Shown here in pieces: positions 1-8,272 of a DNA stretch of 64,000 nt. Under the pieces are notes generated by a model. That model saw nothing but the letters and a program-made list of their open reading frames with translations, was not told where the DNA came from and did not search any database. This DNA is from Sva-07 sp963715285 (GTDB lineage Bacteria; Actinomycetota; Acidimicrobiia; Acidimicrobiales; Ilumatobacteraceae), in NCBI GenBank assembly GCA_963715285.1, contig CAVQRU010000001.1, positions 62,001 to 126,000 of the forward strand, written 5' to 3'. Within the stretch, counting starts at the first letter, position 1. Each line of letters starts with the position of its first letter. The translations under genes were made by a program, and so were the position numbers.

Positions 1-822
1 GCCGGCGACGAGATGGACGTCATCGACGCACTGGCAGGCCAACTCCCGGCTCGGTTCACGGCGCGCATCCTCGGCTTCCCGGAGGAGATGTGGCCACAGA
101 TCACGTCCTGGTCCGAGCGGCTGATGCGAACCGACATGCGCGATCGCGACGGCCAGGTGTTCCGCGACTTCTTCGCCGCCAACATGGAGTTCGTCGGTGT
201 GCTCGGCGAGATCGCGCCGAAGAAGCTGGCGGAACCCGGCGACGACCTGATCAGCGTGTGGCTGCACTCGACGATCGACGGCGAACCGATGCCGCCCGCG
301 GCGATCGTCCACGAGGTCGGTCTGTTCATCGCCGGCGGCGCCGAGACCACCCGGACGGCGATCAGCCACGGACTCCACGCCTTCGCCCAGCACCCCGACC
401 AGTGGGAGGCGATCGGCGCCGACCCCGACCTCGTGCCCGGCGCGGTCGAAGAGGTGCTGCGTTGGGTGACGCCGTTGAACAACTTCTTTCGTCGAGCGGC
501 TGCCGACGACAGGATCGGGGACCAGCCGGTGGAGCGCGGCGACCGGATCATCCTGCTGTATCCGTCGGCCAACCGTGACGAGGCGGTGTTCGACGACCCG
601 TTCAGCTTCGACATCCGCCGCGACCCGAACCCGCACGTCGCGTTCGGCTTCGGCACCCACCTGTGCATCGGCACACACGTCGCTCGGGCATCGCTCGCGG
701 CCGTGTTCGGTCAGCTCAGCCGTCGGGTCACCGATCTGCGAGTCGTCGAGGAACCGGTGGTCGAGGCGAACATCTTCGCCCGGGCCGTGCAGTCGTTCCG
801 GCTCGGCTACACCGTTCGTTGA
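1..822 (+). CDS. Cytochrome P450, C-terminal part (5' end outside window)
   Basis: This is the C-terminal ~270 residues of a soluble bacterial cytochrome P450, a heme monooxygenase fed by ferredoxin. The frame is open to base 1 (codons for AGDE precede the first internal ATG at 13), so the N-terminus lies upstream. Visible P450 signatures are the I-helix oxygen-activation motif AGGAETTR, the K-helix ExxR as EEVLR, and the heme loop FGFGTHLCIGTHVAR with the thiolate Cys. The next gene on the same strand is an acyl-CoA ligase, a pairing common in lipid or steroid catabolism clusters. The substrate cannot be deduced. Confidence 0.93.
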   Translation, partial: AGDEMDVIDALAGQLPARFTARILGFPEEMWPQITSWSERLMRTDMRDRDGQVFRDFFAANMEFVGVLGEIAPKKLAEPGDDLISVWLHSTIDGEPMPPAAIVHEVGLFIAGGAETTRTAISHGLHAFAQHPDQWEAIGADPDLVPGAVEEVLRWVTPLNNFFRRAAADDRIGDQPVERGDRIILLYPSANRDEAVFDDPFSFDIRRDPNPHVAFGFGTHLCIGTHVARASLAAVFGQLSRRVTDLRVVEEPVVEANIFARAVQSFRLGYTVR

Positions 823-850
823 CGTCTCCGCACCACGAGCCCGATCCGCC

Positions 851-899
851 GTTCTCGTGATCGAGGCGCGGTCCAGGTGCGCGCCTTGATCACGAGAAC
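851..899. repeat. Long inverted repeat between P450 and acyl-CoA ligase
   Basis: The arms GTTCTCGTGATC (851-862) and GATCACGAGAAC (888-899) are perfectly complementary. With one mismatch the pairing extends inward through GAGGCGCG/CGCGCCTT, giving a stem of about 20 bp and a loop of about 8 bases. No T-tract follows. The right arm contains TTGATC (886-891), a possible -35 for the ligase gene. It could be a terminator for the P450, a repressor operator, or both. Confidence 0.75.
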
Positions 900-910
900 G
901 CGGGCTGCAG

Positions 911-916
911 TACCTT
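911..916 (+). promoter_or_regulatory. Candidate leaderless -10 box of the acyl-CoA ligase gene
   Basis: TACCTT ends 8 bases before the ATG at 925 and no Shine-Dalgarno sequence precedes that ATG. TTGATC at 886-891 could be the -35 (19-base spacer). The same TANNNT-to-start spacing recurs before many genes in the window. Confidence 0.5.
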
Positions 917-924
917 GTGCGGCC

Positions 925-2490
925 ATGGGGAACATCAACAGCCTGGCTGACATCATCCGCGTCCACGGGGTCGATCGTGCGGAACATCCAGCGCTCATCC
1001 AGGACGGTCGCAGGCTCAGCTGGGCCGAGCTCGCGGCGCGGTCGGCGCAGGTTGCACAGGGTCTCGCCGCCGACGGCGTCGGCTCGCAGGACCGTGTGGC
1101 CTTCATCGACAAGAACGGCATCGAGCACTTCGAGGTGTTCTTCGGAGCGGCGCTGCTCAACGCGGTGTGTGTCGACGTCAACTGGCGACTCGCTCCGCCT
1201 GAAGTCGAGTACATCGTCAACGACGCGGACGCGAAGGTGCTCGTCGTCGGCCCGGACTTCGTGCCGGTCGTCGACGCGATCCGCGACAACCTCACGACGG
1301 TGCAGCGGATCCTGGTGATCGGCGGCCACGACGGCTACGAGAGCTACGAGGACTGGGTGGCGTCGTTCCCCGCCGACGATCCGGGCACGGCGTCGGCGCA
1401 CGACGACGTCGCCTTCCAGCTCTACTCGTCCGGCACCACCGGACGCCCGAAGGGCGTGATGCTGACGAACGACAACTTCTTCAGCCTGCTGCCGCTGGCC
1501 AAGGAGATGTGGGAACTCGACTCCGACGCGGTCAACCTGATCGCGATGCCGCTGTTCCACATCGGCGGGGGCGGCTGGGCGGTCGCCGGCATGTACGAGG
1601 GGTGCACGTCGGTGATCTTCCGCGAACTCGATCCGGCGGCGCTGATCCGCACGATCGAGGAGCAGCACATCACCCACGCGTTCATCGTTCCGGCGGTGCT
1701 GGCCTTCATGCTGATGGTTCCCGGTGTGGCCGACGCCGACTACTCGAGCCTGAAGATCGTCGTGTACGGCGCGTCACCGATCAGCGAGGACGTGCTCGCC
1801 AAGTGCGTCGAGATGTTCAAGCCGTGCAAGTTCTGGCAGGCCTACGGCCTGACCGAGACGACGGGTGCCGTCGTCAACCTCGCTCCGGAGGATCACGACA
1901 CGACGGGGCCGAACCGTCACCGCCTCCGGTCGTGCGGCCTGCCCGGGCCGGGCGTCGAGATCCGCATCGTCGGCGACGACGACCGGGAGTGCGAGGTCGG
2001 TGAGGTCGGCGAGATCTGGATCCGGTCCGGCCAGGTGATGAAGGGGTACTGGAAGCAGCCCGAGGAGACCGCGAAGGCGGTCACGCCCGACGGCTGGTTC
2101 AAGTCCGGCGATGCCGGCTACCTCGACGCCGACGGCTACCTGTACATCCACGACCGGGTGAAGGACATGATCGTGTCGGGCGGCGAGAACGTGTACCCGG
2201 CCGAGGTCGAGAACGTGCTGATGGGTCATCCCGGCATTGCCGACGTGGCGGTGATCGGCGTGCCACACGAGAAGTGGGGCGAGACCGCCAAGGCGATCGT
2301 GGTGAAGGCACCCGACTCCGAGGTGACCGAAGCCGAGATCATCGCCTACGCCAAGGAGCGACTCGCAACGTTCAAGTGCCCGACGTCGGTCGACTGGACC
2401 GACATGCTGCCGCGCAATCCGAGCGGCAAGGTGTTGAAGAAGGACTTGCGCGAGCCGTTCTGGGAAGGCCACGACCGGCGCGTCGGCTGA
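925..2490 (+). CDS. Long-chain fatty acid--CoA ligase (AMP-binding enzyme)
   Basis: A 521-residue ANL-superfamily enzyme that activates a carboxylic acid with ATP and transfers it to CoA. The P-loop-like AMP-binding motif YSSGTTGRPKGVM, the A5 motif YGLTETTG, the hinge region with DRVKDMIVSGGENVYPAE, and the C-terminal lysine in NPSGKVLKK are all visible. The length is normal for the family. I chose ATG 925 over the in-frame upstream GTG because the conserved N-terminus begins there and a TANNNT box sits 8 bases upstream. The upstream P450 and the downstream PNPOx-fold gene are on the same strand. The acyl substrate is unknown. Confidence 0.93.
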   Translation: MGNINSLADIIRVHGVDRAEHPALIQDGRRLSWAELAARSAQVAQGLAADGVGSQDRVAFIDKNGIEHFEVFFGAALLNAVCVDVNWRLAPPEVEYIVNDADAKVLVVGPDFVPVVDAIRDNLTTVQRILVIGGHDGYESYEDWVASFPADDPGTASAHDDVAFQLYSSGTTGRPKGVMLTNDNFFSLLPLAKEMWELDSDAVNLIAMPLFHIGGGGWAVAGMYEGCTSVIFRELDPAALIRTIEEQHITHAFIVPAVLAFMLMVPGVADADYSSLKIVVYGASPISEDVLAKCVEMFKPCKFWQAYGLTETTGAVVNLAPEDHDTTGPNRHRLRSCGLPGPGVEIRIVGDDDRECEVGEVGEIWIRSGQVMKGYWKQPEETAKAVTPDGWFKSGDAGYLDADGYLYIHDRVKDMIVSGGENVYPAEVENVLMGHPGIADVAVIGVPHEKWGETAKAIVVKAPDSEVTEAEIIAYAKERLATFKCPTSVDWTDMLPRNPSGKVLKKDLREPFWEGHDRRVG

Positions 2491-2495
2491 GTGTC

Positions 2496-2990
2496 ATGCC
2501 CGGCCTCGCGATCGAAGAACTCCACGACTTCCTCGACGAGCCGGGGCATCTCCTTCGGCTCGGAACGATCGGCGTCGACGGGCTGCCGCGCGTCGTGCCG
2601 ATCTGGTTCGTCCATCGAGACGGCGCGATCTGGTTCACGCCGCGTGAACGGTCGGCGTGGCTGGCCGACCTCCGGGCGAATCCCGGCGTGTGCGCGACGA
2701 TCGACGAATCGGACCACCCGATGCGCAAGTTGATCGCACGCGGCGTCGCGGAGCTGGTCCACGAGCTCGGCGAGGACGACGAGTGGCGCGAGATGTACCG
2801 ATCGATCGCCTGTCGCTACACCCCCGAACGGTTCGCCGACGCCTATCTGGCCGACACGATCGACGAACGGCGCGCGTTGTTCCGACTGGTGCTCGCCGAC
2901 TCGGAGGTCTCGACGTGGCGGATGCCGATCGTCGAGCGAGGCGAGAACCCGTTGGCCGTGTGGTCGAAGCGGTACTACCACCGCTCGTGA
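2496..2990 (+). CDS. Pyridoxamine 5'-phosphate oxidase-fold protein
   Basis: A 164-residue protein of the split-barrel PNPOx-like family, which binds FMN, F420 or heme. The N-terminal pattern FLDEPGHLLRLGTIGVDGLPRV, shown here only in part as LGTIGVDGLPRVVPIWF, is the first strand pair of the barrel. A middle DHPMRKLIARGVAEL segment follows. It starts 5 bases after the ligase stop, so the two are probably co-transcribed. The low-similarity C-terminus (SKRYYHRS) resembles F420-dependent members, but the cofactor cannot be assigned by eye. Confidence 0.8.
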   Translation: MPGLAIEELHDFLDEPGHLLRLGTIGVDGLPRVVPIWFVHRDGAIWFTPRERSAWLADLRANPGVCATIDESDHPMRKLIARGVAELVHELGEDDEWREMYRSIACRYTPERFADAYLADTIDERRALFRLVLADSEVSTWRMPIVERGENPLAVWSKRYYHRS

Positions 2991-3015
2991 CGACCGTGCT
3001 GCGCGCCCGGTGGGT

Positions 3016-3860
3016 TCAGACCAGCGCGAGGATGGAGCTCGTCGCCGTGTAGAGGGCGATCACCACCAGCAGGATCACGAACCAGCGCTGCAGGAAGCTC
3101 GGGTCGCGAGTGCTCGCCAGGCGACTGCCCACGAAGACGCCGATGAGACTGGCGATCGTGAAGGGGATCACCGTGGCCCACTCGATCGATCCCGACGGGA
3201 GTCGCGTCGTGAGGGCAACGGTCGAGTTGACGGCGATCACGATCAGCGAGGTCCCCACGGCGTCCGGCATCGAGAAACCGAGTGCGAGCACCAGCGCCGG
3301 CACGATGACGAATCCGCCACCGACACCGAAGAACCCGGTGAGGAGCCCGATGAACGACCCGGCGATCACGACCTTGACCGCGGTCGCCAGGTCGAAGCGG
3401 ACCGGCGACGCGCCCCCGGGTCGGTGCTCAGCTGATCCGGGGATGCGGCCGCCGCTCCAGCCGATCGAACTCTCGATGGTGGTGGCGTCGTCGCAGCCTG
3501 GCGCTGCAGTCGCCGCCACATCGCGTAGGCGGCGACGAGCATCAGAATGGAGAAGGCCAGCAGCAACACGTCGGCGTCGACCGCTTCGTTCCACGCCGAA
3601 CCGATCAGCGATCCACCGATGCCGGCGAGCCCGAACACGGCGCCCGCTGCCAGACGGACGTGTCCGGCTCGCCAGTGGGGGATGATGCCGATCAGTGCGG
3701 TGATCGTGACGAGCACGAGCGATGTCGTGGTGGCGGCTTTGGGGTCCTGACCCGCCGCGTAGACCAGCGCCGGCACGGCGAGGATCGATCCACCCCCGCC
3801 GAGCGCGCCGAGCGACAACCCGATCAGGAAGCCCAGGGGCGAAGCCAGCAGCGCGCGCAT
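3016..3860 (-). pseudogene. Sulfite exporter TauE/SafE family permease, split by a frameshift
   Basis: Together two reading frames encode one TauE/SafE permease of normal size (~280 residues). The N-terminal half (from ATG 3860; LGFLIGLSLGALGGGGSILAVP, quoted in part as GALGGGGSILAVP) runs out of frame after a linker near 3420. The C-terminal half (GLLTGFFGVGGGFVIVP to the stop at 3016) continues one frame over. Both halves carry the paired Gly-rich motif of this two-repeat family. Adding one base to the five-C run at 3413-3417 would join them. It may be a true pseudogene or a homopolymer sequencing error. A CsoR/CstR-like operator just upstream suggests a sulfur or copper stress role. Confidence 0.75.
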
Positions 3861-3870
3861 CTCAGCAATA

Positions 3871-3884
3871 TACCCCATGGGGTA
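3871..3884. promoter_or_regulatory. Perfect 14-bp palindrome TACCCCATGGGGTA, CsoR/CstR-type operator
   Basis: TACCCCATGGGGTA is a perfect palindrome 10 bases upstream of the TauE/SafE ATG at 3860. DUF156 repressors (CsoR, RicR, CstR) recognise TACCCC-N-GGGGTA-type sites, and CstR controls sulfide or sulfite detoxification genes including TauE-like exporters. A nearer alternative ATG (3878) would lie inside the palindrome, which argues for the 3860 start. No DUF156 gene occurs in the window. Confidence 0.6.
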
Positions 3885-3897
3885 CTCATCTCCGTTT

Positions 3898-3950
3898 CCG
3901 AAATCTGCCTGGATCTGCGCGCTGAGCGCAACGATCGGGGCAGATTTCGG
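3898..3950 (+). repeat. 53-bp dispersed palindrome, copy A
   Basis: Perfect 12-bp outer arms CCGAAATCTGCC and GGCAGATTTCGG enclose a 29-bp centre containing GATCTGCGCGCTGAGCGC. Copies of exactly the same length occur at 18157-18209 and, inverted, at 60023-60075. This copy lies between the divergent TauE/SafE and typA genes, upstream of the typA -10 box. Confidence 0.8.
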
Positions 3951-3998
3951 GTGGGGGTGGGGCTGGCGGCCTGCGATCGTTCGTTCGTGAACGGGCGA

Positions 3999-4004
3999 TA
4001 GCGT
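3999..4004 (+). promoter_or_regulatory. Candidate leaderless -10 box of typA
   Basis: TAGCGT ends 8 bases before the GTG at 4013, with no Shine-Dalgarno sequence between. The identical hexamer and spacing precede rimO. Confidence 0.5.
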
Positions 4005-4012
4005 GGCTTGTC

Positions 4013-5938
4013 GTGTCCCCCCACGACCAAACCCTCCTCGAGGCACCGGCCGCCGCCGACGATGCCACGCTCCGGCATCGCGCCGACATCCGCAACATGG
4101 CGATCGTTGCGCACGTCGACCACGGCAAGACCACGCTCGTCGACGCGATGCTGCACCAGTCCGGTGCGTTCCGGGCGAACGAGGAAGTCGCCGAGCGGGT
4201 CATGGACTCGGGCGATCTCGAGCGCGAGAAGGGGATCACGATCCTCGCCAAGAACACCTCGCTGGTCTGGCGCGACCCGCGCAACGGCCACGACATCACG
4301 CTGAACATCGTCGACACCCCCGGTCACGCCGACTTCGGCGGCGAGGTCGAGCGGGCACTCACGATGGTCGACGGCATCGTGTTGCTGGTCGACGCCGCCG
4401 AGGGCCCGCTGCCGCAGACCCGCTTCGTGCTGCGCAAGGCGCTCGCTCGAAACCTGCCGGTGATCCTCGTGATCAACAAGGTCGATCGCGCCGATGCTCG
4501 TACCACCGAGGTGATCGACGAGGTCTACGAACTGTTCTTCGATCTCGATGCCAAGGAGCACCAGGTCGAGTTCCCGATCGTGTACTGCTCGGGCCGTGAC
4601 GGCTGGGCGACCCTCGACCTCGACGAGGCGCACCGGATCATCGCCGAGGGCAAGGGCGACAAGGACCTCGCCGAGCTCGTCGAGATCCTGCTCGACCACA
4701 TCCCGTCACCGACCTACCACGAGGGCCGCCCGCTCCAGGCCTGGGTCACCAACCTCGACGCCTCCCCGTACCTCGGTCGTCTCGCGCTCCTGCGCGTCAT
4801 GGAGGGCGAGATCAAGAAGGGCCAGTCGGTCGCCTGGTGCAAGCGCGACGGCACGGTCGCCAGAGCCAGGATCGCCGAGCTGTTCCTCACCGAGCACCTC
4901 ACCCGCGTGCCGGTCGACGGCGCCCGTCAGGGCGATCTCGTCGCCGTGGCCGGTATCGAGGACATCTACATCGGCGAGACGCTCGCCGACCCGGAGACCC
5001 CGATTCCGCTGCCCGTGATCACCGTCGACGAGCCGGCGCTCTCGATGACGATCGGGATCAACACCTCGCCGCTCGCCGGACGCGAGGGCAAGAAGCTCAC
5101 CGCCCGCCTCGTGAAGAACCGCCTGGATGCCGAGCTGGTCGGCAACGTGTCGATCCGGGTCCTGCCGACCGAGCGTCCCGACGCCTGGGAGGTCCAGGCC
5201 CGTGGCGAACTGCAGTTGGCGATCCTCGTCGAGCAGATGCGTCGCGAGGGCTTCGAGCTCACCGTCGGCAAGCCGGTCGTCCTCACCCATGAGATCGACG
5301 GCAAGGTCCACGAGCCGGTCGAGCGCGTCACGATCGACGTGCCGAACGAGCATCTCGGTGCGGTCACCCAACTGCTCGCCACCCGCAAGGGCCGGATGCA
5401 GAACATGGGCGGTTCCGGCTGGGTCCGTCTCGACTACCTCGTGCCGGCGCGGGGCCTCATCGGGTTCCGCACCGAGTTCCTCACCGAGACTCGGGGCACC
5501 GGTGTGATCAGCCACACCTTCGAGGGCTACGAACCCTGGGCCGGCGAGATCCGTTCCCGCCAGTCCGGTGTGCTGGTCGCCGACCGCACGGGCCCCGCCA
5601 CCACCTACGCCATGATGAACCTGCAAGACCGCGCGGCGATGATGGTCGGGCCGGGCACCGAGGTCTACTGCGGCATGATCGTCGGCGAGAACTCCCGCGC
5701 CGGTGACATGGACGTCAACATCTGTCGCGAGAAGAAGATGACCAACGTGCGTGCCGCATCGGCCGACGAAACCGTCAAGCTCACACCGCACCGGGTGCTG
5801 TCGCTCGAGGGCGCCCTGGAGTTCATCGCCGACGACGAGTGCGTCGAGGTGACACCGCTCAACATTCGCCTGCGCAAGGCCGACCTCGATCCGACCAACC
5901 GGGCCCGAGAAGCCAAGCGCCGCTCCCAGTCCGCCTGA
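4013..5938 (+). CDS. typA: Translational GTPase TypA/BipA
   Basis: A 641-residue ribosome-associated GTPase of the EF-G/LepA superfamily, involved in stress and low-temperature translation and ribosome assembly. The P-loop AHVDHGKTT is at residues 33-41, switch II DTPGHADFGGEVE near 103, and the NKVDR specificity motif near 155. These are followed by the EF-G-like domains and the BipA-specific C-terminus. Length is typical (~610-640) with a short extra N-terminus. The GTG start is supported by the TAGCGT box 8 bases upstream. The stop codon begins a long palindrome shared with the convergent glycosidase gene. Confidence 0.97.
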   Translation: MSPHDQTLLEAPAAADDATLRHRADIRNMAIVAHVDHGKTTLVDAMLHQSGAFRANEEVAERVMDSGDLEREKGITILAKNTSLVWRDPRNGHDITLNIVDTPGHADFGGEVERALTMVDGIVLLVDAAEGPLPQTRFVLRKALARNLPVILVINKVDRADARTTEVIDEVYELFFDLDAKEHQVEFPIVYCSGRDGWATLDLDEAHRIIAEGKGDKDLAELVEILLDHIPSPTYHEGRPLQAWVTNLDASPYLGRLALLRVMEGEIKKGQSVAWCKRDGTVARARIAELFLTEHLTRVPVDGARQGDLVAVAGIEDIYIGETLADPETPIPLPVITVDEPALSMTIGINTSPLAGREGKKLTARLVKNRLDAELVGNVSIRVLPTERPDAWEVQARGELQLAILVEQMRREGFELTVGKPVVLTHEIDGKVHEPVERVTIDVPNEHLGAVTQLLATRKGRMQNMGGSGWVRLDYLVPARGLIGFRTEFLTETRGTGVISHTFEGYEPWAGEIRSRQSGVLVADRTGPATTYAMMNLQDRAAMMVGPGTEVYCGMIVGENSRAGDMDVNICREKKMTNVRAASADETVKLTPHRVLSLEGALEFIADDECVEVTPLNIRLRKADLDPTNRAREAKRRSQSA

Positions 5939-5984
5939 GCGCGACAACTGGACAACTGGGGTCAGACCCCGGTTGTCGCACTCA
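5936..5984. terminator. Palindrome spanning both stop codons of typA and the GH29 gene, with GGGGTCAGACCCC core
   Basis: The outer arms TGAGCGCGACAAC (5936-5948) and GTTGTCGCACTCA (5972-5984) differ from perfect pairing at one position. Inside lies the core GGGGTCAGACCCC (5958-5970). The TGA of typA opens the left arm and the TGA of the convergent gene opens the right arm on the other strand. It is probably a bidirectional terminator and a member of the RAYT-linked repeat family. Confidence 0.7.
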
Positions 5985-8180
5985 CGGGCCGGTGTTGGAG
6001 GCGGCGTCGGGTTCGTGGAGGTCGATCGCCTCGTTGGCGTGCTCGTGGAGTCCCATCGCCTCCCAGGCGAGGACCCCGATCCGGCATCGCTCCCATCGGT
6101 TGCCGGTCACCTGACAGTCCGACGCGCCCCACTCGACGATGCAACCCGAGTCACCGTCGCACACGGCGTTGCCATCGACGAGTGCCTGCGATCCGCCGTC
6201 GATGTCGACGCCACGCATCGTGTGGTTCACGAAGTTGCCGTAGACGTGGGCACCTTCGGTGCGTTCGAGGTGAACGCCCCACCAACGCGCCGTGATGTTG
6301 TTGCCTCGCACCACCGTCCCGGTCGTGTCCGACGCTCGGATGGCGCAGAGGTGATCGTGGATCTCGCAGGAGTCGATCTCGTGTCCGCCGCCACCGATCA
6401 GGTGCACCCCCACGTCCCAGCGCATGCCGGACAGGTCGCAACGCGACACCGACAGGCGGTCGCCGCCGTCGCCGATCACGCCCCACGCCGCCGTGGCCCG
6501 AACGAGTGCGTCGTCCGCGGTCGTAACGACGTGGCCATCGATCCGACAACCGATCACCGTGGCCGAGGCGCCACGGATCTCCACCGCTGCAGTGGGCAGC
6601 CATGCGACGCGCGGAGCCGGGTTGACCACCGAGAGGTGCTCCAGACGCGAGCCGCGTTCGAGCGTGACCGCGGTGGCCCCGCCACCGTCGATCACGGTGC
6701 GCCGACCGCCGAGTCCACGCACGATCACCCCTGCCGGAATCGTGACCGGTCCGGTGTACGTGCCGTCGCCCAACTGCACGATGTCGCCGGGCGAGACGCC
6801 GCGCATCAGGGGGGTGAGATCCACGGGCTGCCGTGGCGTGGGCGCGAAGAGTCCGACCGGCCGGTCGAGTTCGTGGCTCGTGATCCGGTAGACCGCGACG
6901 TCGGCGAGCCGAGCGCCGCGACCGATGCGGTCGCGGCGATCTCGACGGTCGAACGACGTCCGGGGCACGTCGACGGCGAGACCGTCGTCGTGTTGACGAA
7001 AGCCGACTGCGAGCGGTTCGCCGTCCGCAGCACCCAGCAGCTCGACGCCGTCGACCCGGCACCGGTCCGATGCGAAGGCAGCGAACTGCCCGCGTCCGCC
7101 GAGGTCGACGGCGAACACGTCGCCGTCGACGTCCCGGTCGCCGGTGACGAGGTAGCGCACGTGTTCGTCGCCCCACTGCGTCCACGGACGTGACGACGCG
7201 AGGAGCGCGCCGTGACGCCTGATCCACTCGCCGGCCTCGCGCAGGGGCCGCTCCTGCAGCTCGGGAATCCTGCCGGTCGCGTCCGGGCCGACGTCGAGGA
7301 GCAGATGGCCGCCCTTCGCGACGACCTCGGTCAGCAACGACACGATCTCGAACGCCGACATGTGGTGTTCGGCGCGCTCGGCGCGGTTGTGGCAGAAGCT
7401 CGTTCCGATGCCCCGGCACAGCTCCCAGGGGCCCTCGACGATCCCGGCGGGCACCTCGTACTCGTAGGTCCGGACGAGAGATGGGGAACCGGCAGGCACG
7501 ACGTCATCGGCCGCCCACCAACGATCGTTGACGACCACGTCCGGGTCGATCGACCAGACCCGTTCCAGCAGTGCTGCAGTCCGCCAGTGCGTGGCCGGGT
7601 GTCCCCAGTGGCCGTCGCCCCACAGCACGCTCGACCCGAATCGTTCGACGAGGTCGATCACGTGGGGGTGGAGGACCTCGGTCACGTAGTCCTCGGTCGG
7701 ATATCGAGGGTCGCCCCAGTCGAGCAACGAGTAGTACGTCCCGAACACCAGATCGTTGCGCTCGCAGGCCGCGGCGTACTCGGCCACGACGTTGCGCCGT
7801 GGCCCGCCGGCGACCATCGTGCGGTCCGTGTTCGGCGCATCCCACCACGACCAGCCGTCATGGTGTTTGGTGACCAGCACGGCGTAGCCGGCGCCCGCGT
7901 CGACCGCGAGCTCCGCCCAGGCCTCGGCGTCGAAGTCCTCGTAGGTCAGCAACGGCAGGAAGTCGTCGAAGTGTTCGATGTGCCCCCAACGGTCGCGATG
8001 ATGGGCCAACACCTCCACCATCGGGCGGGGATGGAGCCGGACGTCGGCGACGTCCTCGCCGAGATGGCTCCGGTACCAGTTCGCGTACTCTCCGATCGGT
8101 GACCAGGCCGGTACGGTCGCCAGGCTCGAGTGAACGAACAGGCCGAATCGCCGCTCGTCCCACCACGTCGGCATGCCCAT
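5982..8180 (-). CDS. GH29-like alpha-L-fucosidase fused to a right-handed beta-helix
   Basis: A 732-residue two-domain protein. Residues ~5-340 match the GH29 alpha-L-fucosidase barrel: RRFGLFVH at the N-terminus, the substrate-loop motif KHHDGWSWWD near 105, and VLWGDGHW near 186 in which Asp189 fits the catalytic nucleophile. Residues ~430-732 contain many short turns (GNNITARWWGVHLE, GNFVNHTMRGVDIDGG) typical of parallel beta-helix carbohydrate-binding or lyase domains. GH29 enzymes are usually ~450 residues. No signal peptide is visible at ATG 8180, so the protein seems intracellular. It is convergent with typA and divergent from larE. Confidence 0.8.
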   Translation of the reverse strand: MGMPTWWDERRFGLFVHSSLATVPAWSPIGEYANWYRSHLGEDVADVRLHPRPMVEVLAHHRDRWGHIEHFDDFLPLLTYEDFDAEAWAELAVDAGAGYAVLVTKHHDGWSWWDAPNTDRTMVAGGPRRNVVAEYAAACERNDLVFGTYYSLLDWGDPRYPTEDYVTEVLHPHVIDLVERFGSSVLWGDGHWGHPATHWRTAALLERVWSIDPDVVVNDRWWAADDVVPAGSPSLVRTYEYEVPAGIVEGPWELCRGIGTSFCHNRAERAEHHMSAFEIVSLLTEVVAKGGHLLLDVGPDATGRIPELQERPLREAGEWIRRHGALLASSRPWTQWGDEHVRYLVTGDRDVDGDVFAVDLGGRGQFAAFASDRCRVDGVELLGAADGEPLAVGFRQHDDGLAVDVPRTSFDRRDRRDRIGRGARLADVAVYRITSHELDRPVGLFAPTPRQPVDLTPLMRGVSPGDIVQLGDGTYTGPVTIPAGVIVRGLGGRRTVIDGGGATAVTLERGSRLEHLSVVNPAPRVAWLPTAAVEIRGASATVIGCRIDGHVVTTADDALVRATAAWGVIGDGGDRLSVSRCDLSGMRWDVGVHLIGGGGHEIDSCEIHDHLCAIRASDTTGTVVRGNNITARWWGVHLERTEGAHVYGNFVNHTMRGVDIDGGSQALVDGNAVCDGDSGCIVEWGASDCQVTGNRWERCRIGVLAWEAMGLHEHANEAIDLHEPDAASNTGP

Positions 8181-8272
8181 CGGGTGTCAGTGTCGCGCGT
8201 CGGGACGTCATCGGAGAACCCGCCGTCGCACCGACGAGCACAGGTGCCCGACTCCGCGGCATACTGCGCCCC

